DNA from: JBIOHJ01 sp044448905
GTDB lineage: Bacteria; Bacteroidota; Bacteroidia; AKYH767-A; OLB10
Direction of reading: 5' to 3'
DNA length: 9,355 bases
Assembly (NCBI GenBank): GCA_044448905.1
Contig: JBIOHJ010000126.1
Location: forward strand, 1-9,355
Shown here: positions 1-6,667 of the stretch, one piece after another
How positions within the stretch are numbered: the first letter of the stretch is position 1
Layout of the letters: each line of letters opens with the position of its first letter
Program-made: the position numbers and the translations under genes
Notes under the pieces: generated by a model
What the model was told of the DNA's origin: nothing
The model's database searches: none
What the model saw: only the letters and a program-made list of their open reading frames with translations

Positions 1-1754
1 CTCAAAAAGTTTGCATGCAGAGCTTTTTCATCTTTTAACCTGCGGTCGAAAAAACCTGAATCGGGTACCAGGGTAAACTCCAGTTTTTTCTCCTCTCCTT
101 TTTTGCTTATCGCGAGGGAAAAATTTTTCGGCTCGGTGCGGAAAGGAATATTTCCCCTGAAGCTGATTTCACCTGCAACAGAATCTTTTTCGGCACGAAC
201 CGTCAGGAAAACTTTTTTAGGTTTTTTATCACCAAAAACAAAATCATGATCCGAAAAATTCAAAGTAACCACCGGGCGCACTTCCAGCGGACGGTACGTT
301 TCGCCTTTAACAGGGTCAGTCCATTTATACACAACAGGAGTAATAAATTCGAATGCCTGGTTATGAATGTTGAAATTGAATTTTGCATTTAAAGGAGCAT
401 CGTTTTCGGGTTTACCGGTTTGTTCCGGCTTTTCCACTACATACATGCCTGCCGGATGACTTTCGGTAAGCCAGTAGGGTGTGGTAGGATTCATGGATGT
501 GCCCGTAATAATTTTTCTTTCCACCGTTATCATCTCATTTTTATCGCATGATTTATTCAATAGTGTATCCAATTTATCTGCCATAGAAATTCGATTCAGA
601 ATAACCTGGACATCTGAAAATTTTACAGCCTGTAATTTTATTTTCAATGAATCACCGGCTACTACCGAAAAATCAGTTGCAGATGCTTCAAACCATAATC
701 CTGCACAGGAAAGAATTATTTTTTCGAATTCTTTTGTTTTTTGTTTTTTCCAGTATTCGTCTTTTATATTTTGCAATTCTTTATATGCTTCAAGTAATAA
801 TGGCAAAATCAAGCCGGGACTTTGCGGATTAAAATCAATCAACGCTTTTTGAATCAGCTTGCCGAATTTTTCTGATCCGGTAATTCTTTGCCATGTAAAA
901 TCGAGATTGCAGTAAAGATTTTTACAGGAGGTATCGCCATCAAGCGGCTTAAAATATTCCACCTGTTTTCCTCTTCCTCTTGCAACGCCAAACCCCTGGC
1001 TCTTGTGTTGCGAACGGCTCTCGGCTGCTATTTCGCCATACCATTTCCCAAGTAACGGGTTAAAGACACCCACATCAAAATGAAACTGGTCGTCACGTTG
1101 GGTATTACCGGTCGAGAAATTAAATGTGTTCCACCACAGGCTTTTTGCCTGCCATGCCGAAGTAAATTTTAATTGCTCCGGGAACTTAGTGGTATCGCCC
1201 GATAATTTGAATGCCTCTGAAGCAAGTATTGCAGATGCAGTATGATGCCCGTGCCCGCCTTCACCGGTTGTGGGGAAACGAGCTATAATAATATCCGGTT
1301 TAAAATTGCGGATTACCCAAACCACATCAGCTAAAACTTTATCATGATCCCAGAATTGAAAAGTTTCTTCAGGGTTTTTCGAGTAGCCAAAGTCGTTAGC
1401 GCGTGTAAAAAATTGCTCCGCACCGTCAATTCTACGGGCAGCAAGGAGTTCCTGTGTACGTATTACACCCAATAATTCGCCCTGTTCTTTCCCGATAAGA
1501 TTTTGTCCACCATCACCGCGTGTAATGGAAAGGTAACCGGTGCGAAAACATTTTTCATTTGCAAAATAAGATAGTAAACGTGTGTTCTCGTCATCGGGAT
1601 GCGCAGCAATGTATAAAACCGAACCCACTGTATTGAGTTTTTTTAACGCAAGCTCAATTTCGCCAGAGGATAAAATTTTTTGGGGTTGGGAGAAAATTAA
1701 ATTACCCAGTCCTGGGCAAACCGTTAAGGTAATCAAAAAGATAATTTTTTTCAT
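1..1754 (-). CDS. Secreted PIG-L/LmbE-family deacetylase, 3' part outside window
   Basis: Reading leftward from the ATG at 1752-1754, the frame stays open to the window edge (584 codons plus 2 bases), so the C-terminus is missing. Residues 1-23 form a signal peptide (Lys-Lys, hydrophobic core, end near FSQ). Cys13 follows Leu-Thr-Val, a poor lipobox, so ordinary secretion is more likely than lipidation. The N-terminal domain (about 40-260) carries the PIG-L zinc site: AHPDDE at 51-56 and HGHH at 168-171. By analogy with MshB, His52, Asp55 and His168/His171 are metal ligands or active-site residues and Asp54 is the base. A further motif, SRSQHKSQGFG, is at 246-256. From about residue 360 the chain looks beta-rich and I cannot assign it. 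The family removes N-acetyl groups, typically from GlcNAc-containing substrates; this substrate is unknown. The start lies 11 bases after the receptor gene's stop, so the two are almost certainly cotranscribed. Confidence 0.9.
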   Translation of the reverse strand, partial: MKKIIFLITLTVCPGLGNLIFSQPQKILSSGEIELALKKLNTVGSVLYIAAHPDDENTRLLSYFANEKCFRTGYLSITRGDGGQNLIGKEQGELLGVIRTQELLAARRIDGAEQFFTRANDFGYSKNPEETFQFWDHDKVLADVVWVIRNFKPDIIIARFPTTGEGGHGHHTASAILASEAFKLSGDTTKFPEQLKFTSAWQAKSLWWNTFNFSTGNTQRDDQFHFDVGVFNPLLGKWYGEIAAESRSQHKSQGFGVARGRGKQVEYFKPLDGDTSCKNLYCNLDFTWQRITGSEKFGKLIQKALIDFNPQSPGLILPLLLEAYKELQNIKDEYWKKQKTKEFEKIILSCAGLWFEASATDFSVVAGDSLKIKLQAVKFSDVQVILNRISMADKLDTLLNKSCDKNEMITVERKIITGTSMNPTTPYWLTESHPAGMYVVEKPEQTGKPENDAPLNAKFNFNIHNQAFEFITPVVYKWTDPVKGETYRPLEVRPVVTLNFSDHDFVFGDKKPKKVFLTVRAEKDSVAGEISFRGNIPFRTEPKNFSLAISKKGEEKKLEFTLVPDSGFFDRRLKDEKALHANFL

Positions 1755-1765
1755 AAATAGTGATT

Positions 1766-4297
1766 TCAAAATTTCACATTCAGCCTCAGATTAATTGTAC
1801 GGGCAGAGAGGTAGTTAGGAACAGCATAATAACGGTTTGTTACATCGGCAATCCATAAATATGAAACCGTATTGCTTACCTGTAAAAGATTAAACACTTC
1901 GAGGCTTATCCATAACGAATTAATATGATTGGCAAATTTGAGACGGTGCTTTTTCGGCTGGTCTTCATCAATAAAAGTTTTTGAAAAACCAATGTCAACC
2001 CTGCGGTAATTGGGAACGCGTAAAATATCTTTATACCTGTCGCGCCCCGGTGGACCGAACGGCAAGCCCGTTCCGAAAATCAAACTCAGATGCATTTTGT
2101 ACGAGGGAAATTTGGGCAGATAATCCTGGAAGAACATGCTGAAAGTAAAACGCTGGTCGGTTGGGCGCGGAATATAACCCGGTTCGATGCGGATGCTGTC
2201 GAACGGAGTTGAATTCAGCGTGTAACCTTTAATAATCTTTTCGCCATCCGAATTATAATAGTCATAATAATAATCGTCAATGATATCTTCCCTGGTTTGA
2301 AGAATTGACATGCTCACCCACGATTCGGTTCCCTGAACAAATTCACCGTTAATACGGAAGTCAGCCCCTGCAGCGTATCCCTTTGAATTGTTATCCGCGA
2401 AATACCGGATGCGCAGGTTTTCGATTTTATATGGAACAAGGTCATCCAGAATTTTATAATAGATTTCGGAAACAAATTTAAACTCACGCCCCCATGCAAG
2501 AAACTGGTAATCGCTTCCGGCAATAAAATGAATTGAGCTTTGCGCTTTGAGATTGGGATTTATTTTCCCGTCAAGGTCACGCAGCTCGCGATAAAAAGGA
2601 GGCTGGTAATAGAACCCGGAAGCCGCACGAAAGACAAGGTTGCGTTTCCATTTCGGCTTATAAGAAAATGAAACACGTGGCCCGCCCACCAAATCTTCAT
2701 TCAAATCACAATATGTTGCACGTATCCCGACTGTCAGCGAAGTTCTTTTTTCGACACCAAGCTGCCAGCTATCCTGCAGGTACCCGTTAAAACGATTGCT
2801 GACCACATTGTTTTTTGCTTTCAATACGTTCTGCAAAATAATTTCCTGGTTGTAAGGTCCTGCCTGGCCAACACTATCGCGAGGATGTGGAAGTGAGAAA
2901 CCGGCTGAGTCCACATAATTCCATTCGTTCAGCTTATCGGTAAACTCTTCATGCTGGTATTTTATTCCCCATTGCAACTCAGAATTTTTGTAATAATAAT
3001 TTCCTTTGTGTTCGGCATTATATACAAAACCATTTAACTCATTGCGGGCATGATCGAGATAAGAACCGATTCCACGGTTGAAAGCAACATCGCCAAATTC
3101 ATCCGAACCCAAATCGCGTTCAAGCTCATCAAGGTAATATTGCCCGAGAATATCAAACCGTTCACTTTCCTGGGTGGTGAATAGCGAAGTGGTAAATTTT
3201 AATTTCAATTTTTCGGAAACATAATGTGTAAGCGAAAGCGCACCGGTCATGGTTTCAAAATCATCAATCTCCTGTCCGTCAAAATAAACGGTTAAACGCA
3301 AAGCCTGGTTAATGGTACCAAAATCGGTTTCACGGTTTGTTGGAACAAAACGGTATTTACTTTTAGAATAATTTCCAAGAAATGCAAGTTCGGTTTTTTT
3401 GGTAACCTGGTAGGTGAGGTAAGCCTGTCCATCGGCAAACGTTGGTTTATATTCGCCTTTTGTGTCGAGCGATTTTAAAAGATACTGGTTGGATTTATAA
3501 CGGATGCCTGTGAGCCAGGTAAATTTTTTGTTTTTAGTAATTCCTTCGAGGCTTAAACCGCCACCAAGCAAACTCATATTTGCGCTGCCGGCAAATTTCA
3601 CAGGCTTGCGGTATTTGATATCGAGCACGCTGGATAATTTATCTCCATAAATTGCTTCAAATCCTCCTGCTGAAAACAGGATGGACGAAACCATATCGCC
3701 ATTAATGAAACTCAATCCTTCCTGCTGGCCTGAGCGTACTAAAAATGGCCGGTAAATTTCAATGTCATTCACATATACAAGATTCTCGTCATAATTTCCA
3801 CCGCGAACAGAATACTGTGAACTTAATTCGTTGTTGGAAATTACACCGGGCAATGTCTTCAGCACATCTTCAAAATTTCCCGACACGGTTGGGATTTGCG
3901 AAATAGATTTCGGATCAATACGGATTAAATTCGTTTGGCGTTCTTTCTGATCAGTGATTTCTACCTCGGGTATTTGCTGTGATAAGGAGGTTAGTTTTTT
4001 ATTGAATTCATATTGCTGATTTTCCGATAAGGTCAAAGTAATTTTTTCGACAGTGTATCCCACATGAGAAAATGCAATGGTAATTTCTTTTTCAGCAGGT
4101 ACAATTAATGAAAATTTTCCTTTCTCATCGGTAACGGCTCCTTTAGTTTCACCAACTTCAGAAATGTTTACTCCGAAAAGCGCAACCCCGTTAATACCAG
4201 TAATTGTTCCATAAACTGTGGCTGTTTTTTGTGAGTAAGAAAAGTGAAAACTGAATAGCAGAAACAATAAAAGGAGTGAAGAATTCTTTACAAACAC
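1766..4297 (-). CDS. TonB-dependent outer membrane receptor with N-terminal carboxypeptidase-like domain
   Basis: This 843-residue protein has the full receptor layout. Residues 1-23 are a signal peptide ending SYSQ. A carboxypeptidase regulatory-like beta domain covers about 25-105 (GTITGINGVALFGVNI, then TDEKGKFSL). A TonB-box-like PEVEIT is at 110-115. The plug covers about 128-230, with QYSVRGGNYDENLVYVNDIE at 161-180 and GGFEAIYGDKLSSVLDIKYR at 211-230. The rest is a 22-strand-type barrel ending in Phe (NVKF), as expected for outer membrane insertion. There is no STN domain and no SusD partner, so this is not a standard SusC/SusD pair. The start is GTG; the frame upstream runs without an ATG back to the stop of the preceding gene (4358-4360), and GTG gives a well-formed signal peptide. 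A CTG or ATT upstream cannot be excluded. It should import, or gate access for, a ligand in a TonB/ExbBD-driven way; the ligand is unknown. It is flanked by cotranscribed partners 60 bases upstream and 11 bases downstream. Confidence 0.93.
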   Translation of the reverse strand: MFVKNSSLLLLFLLFSFHFSYSQKTATVYGTITGINGVALFGVNISEVGETKGAVTDEKGKFSLIVPAEKEITIAFSHVGYTVEKITLTLSENQQYEFNKKLTSLSQQIPEVEITDQKERQTNLIRIDPKSISQIPTVSGNFEDVLKTLPGVISNNELSSQYSVRGGNYDENLVYVNDIEIYRPFLVRSGQQEGLSFINGDMVSSILFSAGGFEAIYGDKLSSVLDIKYRKPVKFAGSANMSLLGGGLSLEGITKNKKFTWLTGIRYKSNQYLLKSLDTKGEYKPTFADGQAYLTYQVTKKTELAFLGNYSKSKYRFVPTNRETDFGTINQALRLTVYFDGQEIDDFETMTGALSLTHYVSEKLKLKFTTSLFTTQESERFDILGQYYLDELERDLGSDEFGDVAFNRGIGSYLDHARNELNGFVYNAEHKGNYYYKNSELQWGIKYQHEEFTDKLNEWNYVDSAGFSLPHPRDSVGQAGPYNQEIILQNVLKAKNNVVSNRFNGYLQDSWQLGVEKRTSLTVGIRATYCDLNEDLVGGPRVSFSYKPKWKRNLVFRAASGFYYQPPFYRELRDLDGKINPNLKAQSSIHFIAGSDYQFLAWGREFKFVSEIYYKILDDLVPYKIENLRIRYFADNNSKGYAAGADFRINGEFVQGTESWVSMSILQTREDIIDDYYYDYYNSDGEKIIKGYTLNSTPFDSIRIEPGYIPRPTDQRFTFSMFFQDYLPKFPSYKMHLSLIFGTGLPFGPPGRDRYKDILRVPNYRRVDIGFSKTFIDEDQPKKHRLKFANHINSLWISLEVFNLLQVSNTVSYLWIADVTNRYYAVPNYLSARTINLRLNVKF

Positions 4298-4357
4298 AAT
4301 CTTCAGGATTAAATTTCTTTTCTTGTTCAGATGAGGGGGGAGTTGAGATAAAGATTC

Positions 4358-5008
4358 TTATTCCTTCTCATACTTATCTTTATTTTTAAAATCTCCGTTT
4401 TTCCATGCCTGTATAAACTGTGCCCAGGAAATCGGGTTGAGCAGATTGTTAAGGGGCAATTGTCCAACGGAATATAATCGCGAATATTGTTGCTGCATCT
4501 GGTATTTATAAGACATGCTTGCATCAGTAGTTGGAAGGTTCTCGGCAACTTCCATCAACCGTTGCTTTGCAAGATTTCTTTTTGCACGGTTTAAATCGTC
4601 ATCAGGCAAATTCAGGTTTACAAATGCCTGCCTGAACTGTTCGCGGGTGGGCCATGGGTAAATAACCGCTTCATGTATTTCAACAGTATCGCGCATCAAT
4701 GCCTGGATAAGCGAATACCGGTTATCTGCAAGCGTATCCGGAATAACATACATGGCTTTTTTAAATCCAACCGATGAAAAAATAATTGTGTCATTTAACC
4801 GGGCAACGAATGAAAAAAAGCCATAGTAATCACTAATGGTTCCCCGGTAGGTATCTTTAATAATAATGCTTACGAATGGAATAGGATGTAAACTATCAGC
4901 TGTCACTACCACACCTGAAAACTGAATAAGTTCTTTCTCTTCATTTTGTGCAAACAAATGATTGCAGGAAAGAAAAATTATCAGGGAAAGAAATACTTTT
5001 TTTATCAT
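4358..5008 (-). CDS. Exported carboxypeptidase-like regulatory-domain protein, 216 aa
   Basis: Residues 1-20 are a signal peptide ending LFA before Gln21. Cys15 follows Phe-Leu-Ser, which only loosely resembles a lipobox, so a lipoprotein is possible but less likely. Residues about 28-112 form a carboxypeptidase D regulatory-like beta-sandwich: FSGVVVTADSLHPIPFVSI, then GTISDYYGFFSF and IIFSSVGFKKA. This is the type of domain that precedes the plug in many Bacteroidota receptors, here as a stand-alone protein. The remainder (113-216) is polar and probably helical, rich in Arg, Lys, Gln and Tyr, and I do not recognise it; it begins with a short hydrophobic stretch and PWPTREQFRQAF. It is the first gene of the minus-strand operon, 60 bases ahead of the receptor, which carries the same domain type. 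A periplasmic or outer-membrane accessory role to that receptor is inferred from position and domain, not shown. There is no protease active site; the domain name is historical. Confidence 0.85.
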   Translation of the reverse strand: MIKKVFLSLIIFLSCNHLFAQNEEKELIQFSGVVVTADSLHPIPFVSIIIKDTYRGTISDYYGFFSFVARLNDTIIFSSVGFKKAMYVIPDTLADNRYSLIQALMRDTVEIHEAVIYPWPTREQFRQAFVNLNLPDDDLNRAKRNLAKQRLMEVAENLPTTDASMSYKYQMQQQYSRLYSVGQLPLNNLLNPISWAQFIQAWKNGDFKNKDKYEKE

Positions 5009-5022
5009 AAATTTTAAGTGGG

Positions 5023-5030
5023 CAAAGATA
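5023..5030 (-). promoter_or_regulatory. Candidate -7 promoter element for the envelope operon
   Basis: On the minus strand the bases read TATCTTTG, an exact match to the Bacteroidota -7 consensus TAnnTTTG. It sits 14 bases before the ATG at 5008, giving a very short leader of about 10 bases, which is common in this phylum. I see no good TTG/TTTG -33 element at the usual distance. Confidence 0.6.
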
Positions 5031-5109
5031 GGAAAAGGAATAGGGTATCTGGACTTCTTTGAAGCAATTTAAAACTCACAATTGATCGGTACAATCTGAA
5101 ATTGTTAAA

Positions 5110-5117
5110 TAATTTTG
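5110..5117 (+). promoter_or_regulatory. Candidate -7 promoter element for the MGMT-like gene
   Basis: The bases TAATTTTG match TAnnTTTG exactly and lie 22 bases before the ATG at 5140. A TTG at 5082-5084 is the nearest possible -33 element but is spaced several bases too far away, so support is moderate to weak. Confidence 0.4.
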
Positions 5118-5139
5118 CAGCAGGCATGGTGATAATAAA

Positions 5140-5613
5140 ATGACATACAAAAAGAAAACATGGATTGAAAAGCTTTACGATGTAAAGAAAGGCCTTCCCA
5201 AAGTTGAAAAGATAAAACGCAACCAGGAAAAAATATGGGGCAAAGGAACCATTGCCATTGCCACTCCGTTGATTGTTGATGAAATGATGCGCAGCGTTCC
5301 GAAGGGAAAAGTAATTACGGTAAATCAATTGCGTGAACGGATTGCAAAGAAATTTAACGCCACCATTGGCTGCCCGATTACAACAGGAATATTTTCATGG
5401 ATAGCGGCACATGCAGCTGAAGAAATGCGTGCACTGGAAAAAAAAGATATTACACCATGGTGGAGGACATTAAAAGGAGAAGGTTTTCTGAATGAAAAAT
5501 TTCCCGGTGGCGTTGAACACCAAAAAAAACTTCCTGAGAAAGAAGGGCATAAAATAATTGAACGAGGCAAAAAGTTTTTCGTGGAAGATGTATTGGAAAC
5601 ACAAGTCGTCTGA
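5140..5613 (+). CDS. MGMT-family alkyltransferase-like protein lacking the catalytic cysteine
   Basis: This 157-residue protein resembles the DNA-binding domain of O6-alkylguanine-DNA alkyltransferases. PKGKVITVNQLRERIAKKF (54-72) corresponds to the GKV(T)TYGxLA helix region, and TPWWRTLKGEG (105-115) corresponds to the active-site region PCHRV..xxG. The catalytic Cys is replaced by Trp (PWWR, 106-109), as in alkyltransferase-like (ATL) proteins, where PCHR becomes PWHR. The only cysteine is Cys78 in TIGCPIT, outside that motif. ATL proteins bind O6-alkylguanine lesions without repairing them and pass them to nucleotide excision repair; the same role is inferred here. The N-terminus (1-35) is strongly basic, and the C-terminal part from FPGGVEHQKK on is family-specific. 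I recall similar stand-alone proteins in Bacteroidota annotated only as MGMT family. ATG at 5140 is the first start that keeps the conserved N-terminus. It is transcribed away from the envelope operon, and nothing nearby suggests a dedicated repair operon. Confidence 0.75.
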   Translation: MTYKKKTWIEKLYDVKKGLPKVEKIKRNQEKIWGKGTIAIATPLIVDEMMRSVPKGKVITVNQLRERIAKKFNATIGCPITTGIFSWIAAHAAEEMRALEKKDITPWWRTLKGEGFLNEKFPGGVEHQKKLPEKEGHKIIERGKKFFVEDVLETQVV

Positions 5614-5625
5614 CGCAAATTATGA

Positions 5626-5823
5626 ATAAGATTTTCAAAAGGTGCAAATGAATCTTCAGCGAATGCCGATGCAGTTTCAAAGTAAATTTTTTAAGAGCTG
5701 GTGATCGAAGAAGAAAAACATTTCGGCCTTTTCCATGCTGAAGTAGAAAATATTGATAAATTTGGTGATAACAATCTTGTTTTGCAATCAATTGAGCGAA
5801 GCAAGAATATCTCCAAAGCATAA
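5626..5823 (+). pseudogene. Possible decayed small gene between MGMT-like and holin-like genes
   Basis: One frame across this interval reads like protein but is broken. It gives FSKGANESSANADAVSK, then TAA (5683-5685), two codons, a second TAA (5692-5694), then ELVIEEEKHFGLFHAEVENI and onward to TAA at 5821-5823. No ATG opens this frame; the longest intact piece is 40 codons from GTG at 5701. The EEKH (ExxH) pattern and charged helical look are reminiscent of ferritin or rubrerythrin-like helices, but I do not recognise the family. A second reading is two tiny ORFs, an 18-codon one at 5648-5704 whose TGA overlaps the GTG at 5701. Either may be chance; the whole interval 5614-5853 could simply be non-coding. 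Confidence 0.3.
5757..5764 (+). promoter_or_regulatory. Candidate -7 promoter element upstream of the holin-like pair
   Basis: TAAATTTG matches TAnnTTTG exactly, 90 bases before the holin-like start at 5854. It lies inside the possible decayed ORF, no -33 element is visible, and such an AT-rich octamer is easily found by chance. Confidence 0.25.
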
Positions 5824-5853
5824 ATCAGTTAACACTTTAATCATTCCGGTACT

Positions 5854-6219
5854 ATGTCAGAAGAAGAAAAAACAAAAATTGATGATCTTATTGATCATGC
5901 CGAAGAGTATTTTAAAACGCGGCAGGAACTGAGCAAATTAGTTGCAGCCGAAAAAGCCAGTATTGCCGTGTCTTCACTGGTTTCGGGCATCGTCATATTT
6001 GTCATATTTTTCTTTGTAATTGTTTTTGCAAGCCTGGCGCTGGCTCATTTTATTTCAGAATACACTGGTAAAGCGTACATAGGTTATATAGCGGTAATGC
6101 TGCTTTATCTTATTGCAGGACTTATTTTAAATGCAAAAAAAGAACAATGGCTGGAAACTCCGGTGATGAACGCTTTTATTAAAAACTTTTTCAAAAACGA
6201 CAACGATGAGCAAAATTGA
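5854..6219 (+). CDS. Phage-holin-like / Holin-X type small membrane protein
   Basis: This 121-residue protein has an acidic, helical N-terminus (1-30, MSEEEKTKIDDLIDHAEEYF), two membrane helices (about 38-65 and 74-93) and a basic-to-polar cytoplasmic tail. That arrangement, with the EYFKTRQELSKLVAAEKAS lead-in to the first helix, fits the 'phage holin family / putative Holin-X' group that is widespread in bacterial chromosomes, including Bacteroidota. Despite the name these are usually not phage genes: no phage genes occur in this window, and the homologues sit in housekeeping or stress-linked clusters. The biochemical role is unknown. Its last 14 bases overlap the next gene, in another frame, which points to translational coupling and a joint function. 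ATG at 5854 is the only reasonable start. Confidence 0.75.
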   Translation: MSEEEKTKIDDLIDHAEEYFKTRQELSKLVAAEKASIAVSSLVSGIVIFVIFFFVIVFASLALAHFISEYTGKAYIGYIAVMLLYLIAGLILNAKKEQWLETPVMNAFIKNFFKNDNDEQN

Positions 6220-6571
6220 AAACATGCAGCAGCTCCGGGTGGAGATTACACGTCTCCGGGGCGAAGTGAAAAAACAGGAGGCAGAAATTAAAAATGATTT
6301 GCACGGGATAAAGGAAGAGATGAAGCCCGCCAACCTGGTATGGAGCGCATTGTCATCAATTACCGGGATTAAAATGAACAGGAACGAATTTTTTAAAGAT
6401 GGTTTTGCATTTGGTATTTCCATGCTTCTTCAGCGGTTTGTTTTGAAAACCGAAAAGAAAGTTGAGCACCTGATTTATGAGTTTATTGATTCTCTCGTTA
6501 ACCGTATAAAACATTACACGGATAAATTTACAAATCCTGAATCCCGAAGACAAGAACGGGAAGATGCCTGA
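6206..6571 (+). CDS. Coiled-coil protein paired with the holin-like gene, function unknown
   Basis: I do not recognise a named family for this 121-residue protein. Residues about 5-40 are a charged heptad-like coiled coil (QQLRVEITRLRGEVKKQEAE). A middle part (41-80) is mildly hydrophobic, with GFAFGISMLLQRFVL at 66-80 as a possible membrane-surface or short membrane segment. The C-terminus (81-121) is an amphipathic, strongly charged helix ending in Arg/Glu-rich sequence. The ATG lies 14 bases inside the end of the holin-like gene, so the two are cotranslated, and a complex between them at the inner membrane is a reasonable inference. In Bacteroidota, holin-family genes often sit with small partners of this sort (for example YtxH-type proteins), though no YtxH gene is visible here. 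Confidence 0.7.
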   Translation: MSKIENMQQLRVEITRLRGEVKKQEAEIKNDLHGIKEEMKPANLVWSALSSITGIKMNRNEFFKDGFAFGISMLLQRFVLKTEKKVEHLIYEFIDSLVNRIKHYTDKFTNPESRRQEREDA

Positions 6572-6635
6572 AGTAACGCACCACTTTTCTGCTTACAGGT
6601 CCCTTTTATTTTATTATTAGGTTTAATAAATTTCA

Positions 6636-6643
6636 GAAATTTG
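6636..6643 (+). promoter_or_regulatory. Weak candidate -7 element for the TPR gene
   Basis: GAAATTTG matches seven of eight positions of TAnnTTTG, 24 bases before the ATG at 6668; TAAATTTC at 6627-6634 is an equally imperfect alternative. The 96-base gap after the coiled-coil gene leaves room for a separate promoter, but no -33 element is evident. Confidence 0.2.
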
Positions 6644-6667
6644 CTTCACACATTTTATCTGAAATAA

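Larger units (their letters stand above)
5009..5139. promoter_or_regulatory. Divergent intergenic region with inverted repeat
   Basis: This 131-base spacer separates the minus-strand operon from the plus-strand MGMT-like gene and carries candidate promoters for both directions. It also holds an inverted repeat, AGCAATTT (5063-5070) against AAATTGTT (5099-5106), eight pairs including one G-T, with a CAATTG palindrome (5079-5084) between the arms. These could be a regulator site, but in AT-rich DNA such repeats also arise by chance. Confidence 0.35.

Noticed and set aside
481..852. Open plus-strand frame of 123 codons
   Set aside because: It lies antisense within the PIG-L gene, whose minus-strand frame is open for 584 codons and carries the family motifs.
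1766..5008. SusC/SusD polysaccharide utilisation locus
   Set aside because: There is no SusD-like lipoprotein, no glycoside hydrolase and no SusR, hybrid two-component or anti-sigma regulator, and the receptor lacks the SusC layout.
5325..5821. Overlapping minus-strand frames opposite the MGMT-like gene and the following spacer
   Set aside because: They oppose a plus-strand frame with recognisable alkyltransferase-like motifs, and their compositions (Phe/Leu/Ser/His-rich) are typical of antisense shadows.
5854..6571. Prophage or phage lysis cassette suggested by the holin-like gene
   Set aside because: No endolysin, structural, integrase or attachment-site sequence is present, and this holin-like family is common in ordinary chromosomes.
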